A DNA stretch of 40,283 bases from an uncultured Collinsella sp. GTDB taxonomy: Bacteria > Actinomycetota > Coriobacteriia > Coriobacteriales > Coriobacteriaceae. The position numbers and the translations under genes were made by a program. Of the stretch, positions 1 through 14,930 are shown piece by piece. The DNA is taken from NCBI GenBank assembly GCA_902494765.1, contig CABUUK010000014.1:1-40283 (forward strand), read 5' to 3'. Each line of letters starts with the position of its first letter. Position 1 is the first letter of the stretch. The notes under the pieces are model-generated. The model saw only the letters and a program-made list of their open reading frames with translations, searched no databases and was not told the DNA's origin.

Positions 1-1
1 G

Positions 2-1165
2 TCCGATAGCCACGGCTACGATACGCGCAGCCTGCGCCATATCGACCGCCGCCTGGGTGGGGATGTCGACTTTGCCGCCGTGTGCGACACACTGCATGCC
101 CACGGTATCCGCGTGGTGCTCGATGCCGTCTTCAACCACGTCGGCCGCGGTTTTTGGGCCTTCCGCGATGTGCAGGAGCGCAAGTGGGATTCGCCGTACA
201 AGGATTGGTTCCACATCAGCTTTGACGGTGACTCGTGCTACGGCGACGGCTTTTGGTATGAGGGCTGGGAGGGCCATTTTGAGCTTGTGAAGCTCAACCT
301 GCAAAACCCCGCCGTGGTCAATTACCTGCTTGAGTCCGTGCGTCGCTGGGCCGAGGTCTTTGGCGTCGACGGCCTGCGCTTGGACGTCGCCTATATGCTC
401 GATCGCGATTTTATGCGCCGCCTGCATAGCTTTACCCGCGAACTCAAGCCCGACTTTGTGCTGATTGGTGAGACGCTCCACGGCGACTACAACCAGATCG
501 TCAACGACGAGATGCTCGACTCCTGCACCAACTACGAGTGCTACAAGGGCCTGTACTCCAGCTTTAACTCGGTCAACATGTTCGAGATCGCCCATTCGCT
601 GCATCGCCAGTTTGGCGGCGACCCCTGGTGCATCTACCGCGGCAAACACCTGCTGTCGTTTGTCGACAACCACGACGTGCCGCGCCTGGCAAGCATCCTC
701 ACCGACAAGTCGTGCCTGCGTCCCGCCTATGGCATGCTCTTTGGCATGCCGGGCATTCCGTGCGTCTACTATGGCAGCGAGTGGGGAATTGCTGGTGAAA
801 AGGGCGGCCCCGATGGCGACTGGGCGCTGCGCCCTGCGCTCGATGAGCCTGCGCCCAACGAGCTGACGGCCTTCATCACGCAGCTGGCGCACCTGCGCTC
901 GGCAAACGACGCGGCGGCCCGTGCTCTCAACTACGGTGCCTATCGCAATGTGGTGATCCAGAACAAGCAGCTGCTGTTCGAGCGCGCCTGCGACGACGCG
1001 ACGGTGCTCGTGGCGGTGAACGCCGTGGACGAGCCTTACACCTTTGGCGCCGGCGAGCTCAACGGCTCCTTTGTCGATTTGCTTGCCGACGGCGTGCCCA
1101 CGGTCGAGCTGGCGGGCTCCCTTGAGCTTGCGCCCTACGAGGTGCGCTATCTGTTGAGGGCCTAG
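2..1165 (+). CDS. Alpha-amylase family (GH13) glycosidase, 5' end missing
   Basis: The reading frame is open from the first bases of the window, so the N-terminus lies outside. The visible 387 residues cover most of a GH13 (beta/alpha)8 barrel. The four conserved regions can be read in order: DAVFNHVG (region I), GLRLDVAYM with the nucleophile Asp (region II), LIGETLHG with the acid/base Glu (region III) and SFVDNHDV (region IV). A short beta-rich C-terminal domain ends in EVRYLLRA. No signal peptide can be assessed. The family hydrolyses or rearranges alpha-glucosidic bonds in starch, maltodextrin or related glucans; the exact substrate cannot be told from motifs. It ends 3 bases before the next gene, so the two are probably co-transcribed. 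Confidence 0.93.
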   Translation, partial: SDSHGYDTRSLRHIDRRLGGDVDFAAVCDTLHAHGIRVVLDAVFNHVGRGFWAFRDVQERKWDSPYKDWFHISFDGDSCYGDGFWYEGWEGHFELVKLNLQNPAVVNYLLESVRRWAEVFGVDGLRLDVAYMLDRDFMRRLHSFTRELKPDFVLIGETLHGDYNQIVNDEMLDSCTNYECYKGLYSSFNSVNMFEIAHSLHRQFGGDPWCIYRGKHLLSFVDNHDVPRLASILTDKSCLRPAYGMLFGMPGIPCVYYGSEWGIAGEKGGPDGDWALRPALDEPAPNELTAFITQLAHLRSANDAAARALNYGAYRNVVIQNKQLLFERACDDATVLVAVNAVDEPYTFGAGELNGSFVDLLADGVPTVELAGSLELAPYEVRYLLRA

Positions 1166-1168
1166 GCC

Positions 1169-1732
1169 ATGGCAGCGTCTGACGAGGGCTATCAACATAT
1201 TGAGCATGGGTTTGAGCCCGTGTTCGACCAGCACTCGCGCGTTTTGGTGCTCGGATCGTTTCCCTCGGTGCTGTCGCGCGCTAATGCCTTTTATTACGGC
1301 AACCCTCAGAATCGCTTTTGGCGTGTGATGGCCACGTGCCTCGGTATGCCTGTGCCGCCCAACGAGGGCGATCCTTTGGCAAGCGGTGAGCCCGCGACGC
1401 TCGATGCCTCCATTGCCGCCAAGCGGGCCATGCTGCTGAACGGCGGCGTGGCCCTGTGGGATGCAATCGAGAGCTGCGACATTAAGGGCTCGAGCGACGC
1501 GAGCATCCGCAACGTTGTGCCGGCGCATGTCGAGCGCATTACCGATGCCGCGCCGATCGAGGTCGTTGTCTGTAACGGCGGTACGGCAGGGCGACTCTAC
1601 AAACGCTACTTGCAAGATCGGACGGGGCTGCCTGCCATCGTCCTGCCCTCGACAAGTCCCGCCAATGCCGCCTGGTGCCTGGAGCGTCTTGTTGAGCGTT
1701 GGCACGAAGCCGTTGACTGGGCTGTTATTTAA
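1169..1732 (+). CDS. DNA-deoxyinosine (hypoxanthine) glycosylase, uracil-DNA glycosylase superfamily
   Basis: A 187-residue protein. Near residues 26-50 it has VLVLGSFPS followed by YYGNPQNRFW, the motif A region of the UDG family VI / hypoxanthine-DNA glycosylase group. Near the C-terminus it has LPSTSPANAAW, which corresponds to the motif B loop. Such enzymes remove deaminated bases (hypoxanthine, in some members uracil) from DNA to start base excision repair in the cytoplasm. The ATG lies 3 bases after the glycosidase stop, which suggests translational coupling. The 3' end overlaps the convergent minus-strand gene by 8 bases. Family assignment is good; substrate preference is inferred. Confidence 0.85.
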   Translation: MAASDEGYQHIEHGFEPVFDQHSRVLVLGSFPSVLSRANAFYYGNPQNRFWRVMATCLGMPVPPNEGDPLASGEPATLDASIAAKRAMLLNGGVALWDAIESCDIKGSSDASIRNVVPAHVERITDAAPIEVVVCNGGTAGRLYKRYLQDRTGLPAIVLPSTSPANAAWCLERLVERWHEAVDWAVI

Positions 1733-2396
1733 TATAGATTTTTGTTTGAGCGTGGGCGCCCAGACGTTTCAGAACGCCTCGCCATATCGGCGCGGGCACG
1801 GCTGGCTCGGCGCAAACCATGCCGTCGGCGTCGACGTTGGCGGCATTGCCGCCGCCAAGTCGCTGTGCATGCTCGACGGAGCAGCCCATGCGCACAGCGC
1901 CCACAAGCTTATCCATCGCTTCCGAAAATGGTCGGCGCAAGAGGCCCATGCGTGGGGAATGGCGAAGCGCTGCGATGCCGCTGCCGGCGCAGATGGCAAC
2001 GCCGCCACACCACAATTGGTCATGGCGCTCACATGCCTTGTGCAGGCGAACGGCGGTCCCGCGCGCCTGCTCAGTGCCCTCTTGTGCGGCTCGAATCGCG
2101 GCATAGACGCGCGTTCCCGTACCGCCAAAGCGCTCAAGCGCCTGCTCGATGGCTGTCAACGTCTCATCGTCAGCCACATCTTCAATGGCCAGCACGATGC
2201 CATCGGCAACGCTGCCGGCGTCATTTGCCTTCAGGTCGACCGGGCGGGGGAGTGCGGTGCCGGAAAGCTGTGCATAGGCGGCGATGGCATCCTGCAGGTC
2301 CCAGAGCAAAAACTCAAGATCGGCACTATTGGGAATGCTGATATACGCAATGGTTTGCAGCGTTTTTGGTACATCGCCGCGCGCGGTCGGCTCCAT
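1725..2396 (-). CDS. Uncharacterised protein, 223 residues
   Basis: I do not recognise the family with confidence. It is probably real: on the minus strand an AAAGGAGG ribosome binding site lies 4 bases before the ATG, and the frame is open for 223 codons. The N-terminal half is acidic and reads as alternating strands and helices (TIAYISIPNS, then GIVLAIEDVADDETL). The C-terminal half has a Gly-rich stretch (CGGVAICAGSG) followed by SPRMGLLRRPFSEAMDKL, which recalls flavodoxin-like or NAD(P)H-oxidoreductase-like proteins; that resemblance is weak. No signal peptide or membrane segment is seen. It converges on the glycosylase gene and is divergent from the aminotransferase, so it forms its own transcription unit. 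Confidence 0.6.
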   Translation of the reverse strand: MEPTARGDVPKTLQTIAYISIPNSADLEFLLWDLQDAIAAYAQLSGTALPRPVDLKANDAGSVADGIVLAIEDVADDETLTAIEQALERFGGTGTRVYAAIRAAQEGTEQARGTAVRLHKACERHDQLWCGGVAICAGSGIAALRHSPRMGLLRRPFSEAMDKLVGAVRMGCSVEHAQRLGGGNAANVDADGMVCAEPAVPAPIWRGVLKRLGAHAQTKIYIK

Positions 2397-2489
2397 GCTG
2401 CCTCCTTTCCGGTTGGTTTCCGTTTAGGTTACACCGTCCGGCGGCGCCCCGCCGCGCTATCCTAGTGCAACCCTTACGAAAGGAACGCC

Positions 2490-3626
2490 ATGCGACTGCC
2501 CATGAATACCTCGCTTGCCACGCTCAAGCCCTCCGGTATCCGCCGAATCAACGCGCTCGCCGCCCAGCACCCGGGGTGCATCGCGCTTGCGCTTGGCGAG
2601 CCCGATTTTCCCACGCCCGATGTGATTAGCGCCGAGGTGACCGCCGCACTGGACCGCGGTGACACGCACTATCCGCCCAACAACGGTCGCCCCGCCCTGC
2701 GTGATGCACTGTCCAAATATATGGATGACACGGGTCTGGCGTTTTCCGCCGATGAGGTCATCCTGACCGACGGTGCGACCGAGGCGCTGTCGGCAACATT
2801 CACGGCTATGCTCAACCCCGGCGACGAGGTCATTATCCCCACGCCGGCCTTTGGCCTGTACGAGAGCATCGTCGTGGCCAATCACGCCAAGGCGGTCTTT
2901 TTGGATACGGAGCCTGCGCAATTCCAGATTGACGAGGAAGCGCTTCGCGCCCGCGTGACGCCGGCGACCAAGGCCATCGTCATCTGCTCGCCCAACAATC
3001 CTACGGGCTGTATCCTCAACGCGGCTTCGCTCGACGCCGTGGCGCACGTGGCGGAGCAGACGGGCATCTACGTGGTCTGCGACGACGTATACAACCGCCT
3101 GGTTTATGTGGATGGCTACGAGCGCTTTGCCCAGCGTCACCCGGAGCTTCGCGATCAGACGGTAGTCATCGAGAGCTTCTCCAAGCCCTGGGCCATGACC
3201 GGCTGGCGCCTGGGCTGGCTCGCAGCAGCGGCACCCGTCATCGCCGAGATCGCCAAGGCTCACCAATACTTAGTATCGAGCGCCGTCTCCTTCGAGATGG
3301 ACGCCGCAGCCCGAGCCCTGACCGTCGACCCAACCCCCATGCTCGAAGTCTACCGAGCCCATCGCGAACGCGTACTCGCGGCCTTAGACGCCATGGGCCT
3401 CGACGCAGTAGAGCCCGCAGGAGCCTTCTACACTTTCCCGAGCATCAAAAAGTTCGGCCTAACCAGCGAAGACTTCTGCATCAAAGCCATCAAAGAAGCA
3501 AACGTAGCCCTAGTCCCGGGAGACTGCTTCGGAACCGAAGGCCACATCCGCCTCAGCTACTGCGTTTCCGACAAAGACCTGGACGAAGGTCTCCGCCGCC
3601 TGTCCACCTTCATTTCAACCTTGTAG
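2490..3626 (+). CDS. Class I/II pyridoxal-phosphate aminotransferase
   Basis: A 378-residue fold-type I PLP enzyme close to the aspartate/aromatic aminotransferase group. Visible motifs: LALGEPDFPTP near residue 32, YPPNNGRPALRDAL near 60, CSPNNPTG with the conserved Asn, VVCDDVYNRL with the Asp that pairs with the PLP ring nitrogen, and SFSKPWAMTGWRLGW in which Lys232 forms the Schiff base. It transfers an amino group between an amino acid and a 2-oxoacid in the cytoplasm; the amino acid cannot be deduced. The start is supported by GAAAGGA 6 bases upstream. Codon use changes inside the gene near 3250: beyond it, third positions are nearly all C or A, with TTA, CTA, CGA, GAA and AAA codons that are rare earlier in the gene. 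Confidence 0.92.
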   Translation: MRLPMNTSLATLKPSGIRRINALAAQHPGCIALALGEPDFPTPDVISAEVTAALDRGDTHYPPNNGRPALRDALSKYMDDTGLAFSADEVILTDGATEALSATFTAMLNPGDEVIIPTPAFGLYESIVVANHAKAVFLDTEPAQFQIDEEALRARVTPATKAIVICSPNNPTGCILNAASLDAVAHVAEQTGIYVVCDDVYNRLVYVDGYERFAQRHPELRDQTVVIESFSKPWAMTGWRLGWLAAAAPVIAEIAKAHQYLVSSAVSFEMDAAARALTVDPTPMLEVYRAHRERVLAALDAMGLDAVEPAGAFYTFPSIKKFGLTSEDFCIKAIKEANVALVPGDCFGTEGHIRLSYCVSDKDLDEGLRRLSTFISTL

Positions 3627-3721
3627 CCCTCAGGGATGCAAGACATCAGCCCACCGACCCAAGCATTATGAGTGGGGCGCGTCGCTCAACGGACACGAGG
3701 ATTCGCAGCAAAGGTAACGTA

Positions 3722-3851
3722 GCTCCGGCCGGGAGGGGCAGGGCGAGTTTTCCGTAGATTTCGCACGAGCCGAAGGCCACTTAATGTGGCCTTCGTGCGA
3801 GCCCAGGACTTGACCGAGCGGAAAACTCGCCCTGCCCCTCCCGGTCGGAGC
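3722..3851 (+). repeat. Structured palindromic element, copy 1 (before rplJ)
   Basis: Arms 3722-3754 and 3819-3851 are 33-base inverted repeats with one G-T wobble. Inside lies a 9-bp hairpin, 3772-3780 with 3786-3794, closed by loop TTAAT, and a second short helix CGCAC (3762-3766) with GTGCG (3795-3799). CACTTAATGTG and CAGGACT are shared with the copies at 16684 and 33949; the rest of the core has diverged. Inverted symmetry continues imperfectly outward to about 3679 and 3896, reaching the -35 box of the rplJ promoter. No open frame of interest and no transposase. Function unknown: structured RNA, terminator-like element or DNA cruciform are all possible. Confidence 0.85.
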
Positions 3852-3885
3852 GTATGCAGGGTTTGTGTACGAATCCTCGCGCCCG

Positions 3886-3914
3886 TTGACCGACGCCGGG
3901 GTCCCCGCCATAAT
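3886..3914 (+). promoter_or_regulatory. Predicted promoter of rplJ-rplL
   Basis: A -35 box TTGACC (3886-3891) and a -10 box CATAAT (3909-3914) are separated by 17 bases. The predicted start, near 3921, lies just upstream of the L10 leader. The -35 box overlaps the outermost inverted symmetry of the palindromic element. Confidence 0.7.
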
Positions 3915-3944
3915 ACTTTCGGTTCACGCACGAATCCGCTGCCA

Positions 3945-4028
3945 GAGACAGCCGGTGCAAACGGGCATTGCCCGCGAGCTTAATGGGATATCCCGCCAGC
4001 CGAGGTGGTCGAGTAGATATGTCTTCTC
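3945..4028 (+). ncRNA. L10 leader (ribosomal protein leader of rplJ-rplL)
   Basis: This region precedes the attenuator and rplJ. It contains the AGAGACAGCCGGUG-like segment typical of the Gram-positive L10 leader, hairpin CGGGC-ATT-GCCCG (3962-3974), the palindrome GGGATATCCC (3985-3994) and a closing CCAGCCGAGGTGG. In this family the L10(L12)4 complex binds a kink-turn in the leader and represses its own operon. The assignment rests on layout and short motifs, not on a covariance model. Confidence 0.72.
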
Positions 4029-4065
4029 GCCCCCGTCGCTCATGCAGCGCGGGGGCTTTCTTTTT
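4029..4065 (+). terminator. Attenuator terminator in the rplJ leader
   Basis: Stem GCCCCCG (4029-4035) with CGGGGGC (4050-4056), extended inside by CGCT with AGCG, is followed by the T-rich run TTTCTTTTT. It lies downstream of the promoter and upstream of rplJ, so it should act as a conditional terminator. Confidence 0.8.
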
Positions 4066-4130
4066 GGACATGCCCCCGTCACGTCCTTGTGGCGGACCGT
4101 GCCCGGAAAGAATTCGAGGAGGTGTAATTC

Positions 4131-4652
4131 ATGCCCCAGCAGTACAAAATCGACAAGGTTGCAGAGATCGAGTCCCGTATCGCCGAGAACGCCGGTCTGT
4201 TCGTCGTCAACTACAACGGTCTGACGGTTAAGCAGGCTCAGGAGCTGCGTCATCAGCTTCGCGAGTGCGGCGCCGAGATGAAGGTCTACAAGAACAACCT
4301 GGTTAAGATCGCTCTCAAGAACCAGGAGCAGCCCGAGATTGACGAGATCCTCGCCGGCCCCGTCGCTTATGTGTTCTACGAGACCGAGCCGGTCGAGGCC
4401 GCTAAGGCCCTTAAGGACTTCTCCGCTAAGTCCAAGGGCGTCCTTGAGATCAAGGGCGGTATCTCCGACGGCAAGGCCGTTTCCGCTGATGATGTTAAGG
4501 CTATCGCCGAGCTGCCCACCAAGGATCAGCTTCTCGGCCAGATTGCCGGTCTCATCTCCGGTTTCGCTCGCGACATCGCTGTTTGCGTCAACGGCGTTTC
4601 CTCTGGTCTCGCTCGTTCGATCCAGCAGGTCTCCGAGCAGAAGGCAGCCTAG
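4131..4652 (+). CDS. rplJ: 50S ribosomal protein L10
   Basis: The 173 residues match the whole L10 family: N-terminal VAEIESRIAENAGLFVVNYNGLTVKQAQELR, the KVYKNNLVKIAL segment that contacts 23S rRNA, and a C-terminal helical tail (LISGFARDIAVCVNGVSSGLARSIQQV) that carries L7/L12 dimers in the stalk. L10 anchors the GTPase-associated stalk on the large subunit and is the usual autogenous repressor of this operon. GAGGAGG lies 8 bases before the ATG. First gene of the rplJ-rplL unit; rplK and rplA, often upstream, are not here. Confidence 0.97.
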   Translation: MPQQYKIDKVAEIESRIAENAGLFVVNYNGLTVKQAQELRHQLRECGAEMKVYKNNLVKIALKNQEQPEIDEILAGPVAYVFYETEPVEAAKALKDFSAKSKGVLEIKGGISDGKAVSADDVKAIAELPTKDQLLGQIAGLISGFARDIAVCVNGVSSGLARSIQQVSEQKAA

Positions 4653-4754
4653 TCGCTGTTTTCACCCGCGGCGGCAACGCCGCACCCCTGGCGCATTCGC
4701 GCCGTGTTTTAACTGATCTCCGTGCATCCGCACGGAAACCGAAAGGACTTAGAA

Positions 4755-5132
4755 ATGGCTAAGCTTACCACCGATGAGATCATCGATGCTCTTAAGGAAA
4801 TGACCCTTCTCGAGGCTTCCGAGCTCGTAAAGGCTATCGAGGACACCTTCGGCGTTTCCGCCGCTGCTCCTGCCGCTGTTGTCGCCGCTCCCGCTGCTGG
4901 CGCTGCTGAGGCCGAGGAGAAGACCGAGTTTGACGTCGTGCTCGAGGGCTTCGGCGACAACAAGATCCAGGTCATCAAGGCCGTCCGTGAGCTCACCAAC
5001 CTTGGCCTGAAGGAGGCCAAGGAGGTCGTCGAGGGCGCTCCCAAGGCTGTTCTCGAGGGTGCCAAGAAGGAGGACGCCGAGGCTGCCAAGGAGAAGCTCG
5101 AGGCTGCTGGCGCTGCTGTCACCCTCAAGTAA
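4755..5132 (+). CDS. rplL: 50S ribosomal protein L7/L12
   Basis: 125 residues. The N-terminal dimerisation helices (LTTDEIIDALKEMTLLEASELV) are followed by an Ala/Pro-rich hinge near residues 34-55. The C-terminal factor-binding domain contains the family's EKTEFDVVL and GLKEAKEVVEGAP. It recruits and stimulates the translational GTPases. The frame is open upstream, but the ATG at 4755, with GAAAGGA 8 bases before it, fits the family's N-terminus. The 102-base gap after rplJ holds three small hairpins (GCGGCG-CGCCGC, GGCGC-GCGCC followed by GTGTTTT, CCGTGC-GCACGG), which may set the higher L12 output. Confidence 0.97.
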   Translation: MAKLTTDEIIDALKEMTLLEASELVKAIEDTFGVSAAAPAAVVAAPAAGAAEAEEKTEFDVVLEGFGDNKIQVIKAVRELTNLGLKEAKEVVEGAPKAVLEGAKKEDAEAAKEKLEAAGAAVTLK

Positions 5133-5160
5133 TCAGGCTTTCTCGCCAGATTTCTTTGCA

Positions 5161-5199
5161 GACGGGGCTCGCATTGCGAGCCCCGTCTTTTTTGTTTTT
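5161..5199 (+). terminator. Rho-independent terminator of rplJ-rplL
   Basis: A 12-bp perfect stem, GACGGGGCTCGC with GCGAGCCCCGTC around an ATT loop, is followed by a long T run. It separates rplL from galU, so rpoB is not reached from the rplJ promoter without readthrough. Bases 5200-5446 contain no gene, only the galU promoter candidate. Confidence 0.93.
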
Positions 5200-5322
5200 C
5201 GGTCCCTCGACATCGGTAGCTCAAACTGCCATATTCTGTGATTTGCGTCGTATCGGGTGCCCTGCCGTTGGGCAATAAAATTGCACCATTCGAGCAATAA
5301 TTTGCGTTGACCTGCTGAAGAA

Positions 5323-5350
5323 TTGTCTCTGCCTTGTAGCGACATATAGT
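5323..5350 (+). promoter_or_regulatory. Candidate promoter of galU
   Basis: TTGTCT (5323-5328) and TATAGT (5345-5350) are separated by 16 bases, about 90 bases before the galU start, in an AT-richer stretch after the rplL terminator. Confidence 0.5.
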
Positions 5351-5446
5351 TCCAGCGGTAAGATGCTTGAGTATCGCAATTTGGTCTGCGGCTGTGTGCC
5401 GCACGCATGGGGCGCTTTTGCGCCTGCGAAAGGATCTTTGAATAAC

Positions 5447-6355
5447 ATGAAGGCAATCATCCCCGCCGCCGGTCTTGGCACGCGTTTTCTGCCTGGCACC
5501 AAGTGCACGCCCAAAGAGATGCTGCCGGTGCTCGACAAGCCCGTCATTCAGTACGTCGTCGAGGAGGCGCTCGACCCCGAGGAAGTCGACGACGCCATCA
5601 TCGTTACTTCTCCCGGTAAGCCTGAGCTACTGAACTACTTCCAGCCCGATCGCTCGCTCGAGAACCTGCTGCGCGAGCGCGGCAAGAACGCCTATGCCGA
5701 TGCCGTCGCCCACGCTGGCGGTATGCCGGTCGACTTCCGCTATCAGTACGAGCCCAAGGGCCTCGGCCATGCTATCCGCTCTGCTGCCGACGCCGTGGCA
5801 GGGGAGAACTTCTTGGTTCTTCTGGGCGACTACGTTGTGCCTAACCGCGACATCTGCGACAAGATGCTCGCCGTTTCCAAGGAGCACGGTGGCGCTTCGG
5901 TTATCGCCGTCGCTGCTTGCTCGCCCGAGGAAGTCAGCCGCTACGGCGTTATCGCCGGTGAGCGCGTCGGTTCGCTCGAGGGCGCCGAGGACGTTGCCGA
6001 TGCAGAGCCGGGCGCTGTCTGGCGTATCGGCGGTCTGGTCGAGAAGCCCGCTCCCGAGGCGGCTCCGTCCAACCTGTACATTGTCGGCCGTTATCTGCTG
6101 AGCCCGCTGGTCATGGACCTGCTCGCTGATCAGCAGGCCGGCAAGGGCGGCGAGATTCAGCTCACCGACGCCATGGCCCGCTCGCTCGATCGCGAGGCTA
6201 TGTACGCTGTCGTTATCGACCCGCTGTCGGGCTACGACACCGGCACCCCGTCTGGCTGGATGGCCACCAACGCCCTCATGGCCGCAAGCGATCCTCGCTT
6301 TGCCAGCGCCTTCTGGGACGCCATCGACGAGCGCGGCGGATTGATGCGCAAGTAA
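5447..6355 (+). CDS. galU: UTP-glucose-1-phosphate uridylyltransferase
   Basis: 302 residues with the nucleotidyltransferase signature at the N-terminus (IIPAAGLGTRFLPGTK, then CTPKEMLPVLDKPVIQYVVEEA). Further on are PKGLGHAIRSA, the metal-binding LVLLGDYVV, GLVEKPAPEAAPSNLYIVGRY and GKGGEIQLTDAM, all characteristic of bacterial GalU. It makes UDP-glucose, a precursor for glycolipids, surface polysaccharides and galactose metabolism. ATG 5447 gives the standard family N-terminus, although an in-frame TTG at 5438 lies closer to the AAAGGA site. It is flanked by terminators on both sides and so is a single-gene unit placed between rplL and rpoB. Confidence 0.96.
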   Translation: MKAIIPAAGLGTRFLPGTKCTPKEMLPVLDKPVIQYVVEEALDPEEVDDAIIVTSPGKPELLNYFQPDRSLENLLRERGKNAYADAVAHAGGMPVDFRYQYEPKGLGHAIRSAADAVAGENFLVLLGDYVVPNRDICDKMLAVSKEHGGASVIAVAACSPEEVSRYGVIAGERVGSLEGAEDVADAEPGAVWRIGGLVEKPAPEAAPSNLYIVGRYLLSPLVMDLLADQQAGKGGEIQLTDAMARSLDREAMYAVVIDPLSGYDTGTPSGWMATNALMAASDPRFASAFWDAIDERGGLMRK

Positions 6356-6376
6356 GCCTTCGGGCATCGACATTTA

Positions 6377-6408
6377 CGGGCGCGGACCTCGGTTCGCGCC
6401 CGTTTTTT
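6377..6408 (+). terminator. Rho-independent terminator of galU
   Basis: An 8-bp stem CGGGCGCG with CGCGCCCG (6377-6384, 6395-6402) is followed by six T residues. Confidence 0.9.
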
Positions 6409-6433
6409 ATAAGAGCTGCGATTGCCGGCTCTC

Positions 6434-6463
6434 TGTTCACAGAAAATATATGAACAGATGTTC
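6434..6463. promoter_or_regulatory. Cluster of TGTTC/GAACA half-sites upstream of rpoB (possible operator)
   Basis: Three half-sites lie within 30 bases: TGTTC (6434-6438), GAACA (6452-6456) and TGTTC (6459-6463). The last two form GAACAGATGTTC, which fits the Gram-positive LexA consensus GAAC-N4-GTTC. A weak promoter (TTGCCG at 6422, AATATA at 6445) would overlap it. A single consensus match is expected about once per 60 kb by chance, so the identity is uncertain. Confidence 0.35.
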
Positions 6464-6541
6464 GATACATATACATCTACCTGCGTGTTTTCTGTCGAAA
6501 AACTTTGCTACTCCAAAAACTCAATCGCGTCAAGGCTTTTC

Positions 6542-6569
6542 TTGCCCAACGGTCGGTACCTGATAAACT
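6542..6569 (+). promoter_or_regulatory. Predicted promoter of rpoB-rpoC
   Basis: TTGCCC (6542-6547) and TAAACT (6564-6569), 16 bases apart, lie about 74 bases before the rpoB GTG. Between the galU terminator and this promoter I see only the half-site cluster at 6434-6463. Confidence 0.6.
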
Positions 6570-6642
6570 ATTAGGTTGCGATAACTGGCGAAGCTATGCC
6601 TCGCCAACCCACCGAGCATTTCCGTGAAGGAGGAAAAACCTG

Positions 6643-10134
<3,492 letters not shown>

Positions 10135-10140
10135 TTGACT

Positions 10141-14619
<4,479 letters not shown>

Positions 14620-14663
14620 CTAGTTCCGCCGTTCTAACGAACGGCGGCGATCTCCGTCGCTGC

Positions 14664-14763
14664 GCGGCCCCCAGAGCTACAATCTGTCATTCAAAAGGCA
14701 GGGCATGACCAAAAGGTCAATGCCCTGCCTTTTTCATGCCACCTTGTACGCTCTGGGGGCCGC
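14664..14763. terminator. Nested terminator after rpoC
   Basis: Inner hairpin: AAAAGGCAGGGCATGACC (14693-14710) and GGTCAATGCCCTGCCTTTTT (14715-14734) pair around an AAAA loop with one bulged A; A and T runs on the two sides let it work in both directions. Outer arms GCGGCCCCCAGAGC (14664-14677) and GCTCTGGGGGCCGC (14750-14763) add a 14-bp perfect inverted repeat around it. Bases 14764-14853 show no gene. Confidence 0.9.
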
Positions 14764-14853
14764 TCGCTTGCGTATGCTCAACCTGTTGCGTTCCGTCGAT
14801 CCCTTGCCAATAAGGGGCAGAGTTTTTTTTGGTAGGTTATTCCTGCTTGAATT

Positions 14854-14883
14854 TGAAACATTTCGTCCGGCCAGAGCGTATCT
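14854..14883 (+). promoter_or_regulatory. ECF-type promoter, probably autoregulatory
   Basis: TGAAACATTT (from 14854) and CGTATCT (14877-14883), with 17 bases between TGAAAC and CGTATC, match the TGAAAC / CGTA promoter type used by SigW-like ECF sigma factors. It lies 48 bases before the sigma gene start, so the factor probably drives its own operon. Confidence 0.72.
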
Positions 14884-14930
14884 ATGGTGAGGGCCTCAGC
14901 AAGAAATATCAGCATCACCGGGAGGTGATT

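Noticed and set aside
1461..2465. Plus-strand open frames overlapping the minus-strand gene at 1725-2396
   Set aside because: The minus-strand frame has a strong ribosome binding site and more protein-like composition; the plus frames are Arg-rich shadows.
3666..4071. Short minus-strand and plus-strand open frames in the region of element 1 and the L10 leader
   Set aside because: They run through a palindrome and a leader RNA, lack good ribosome binding sites and give no recognisable protein.
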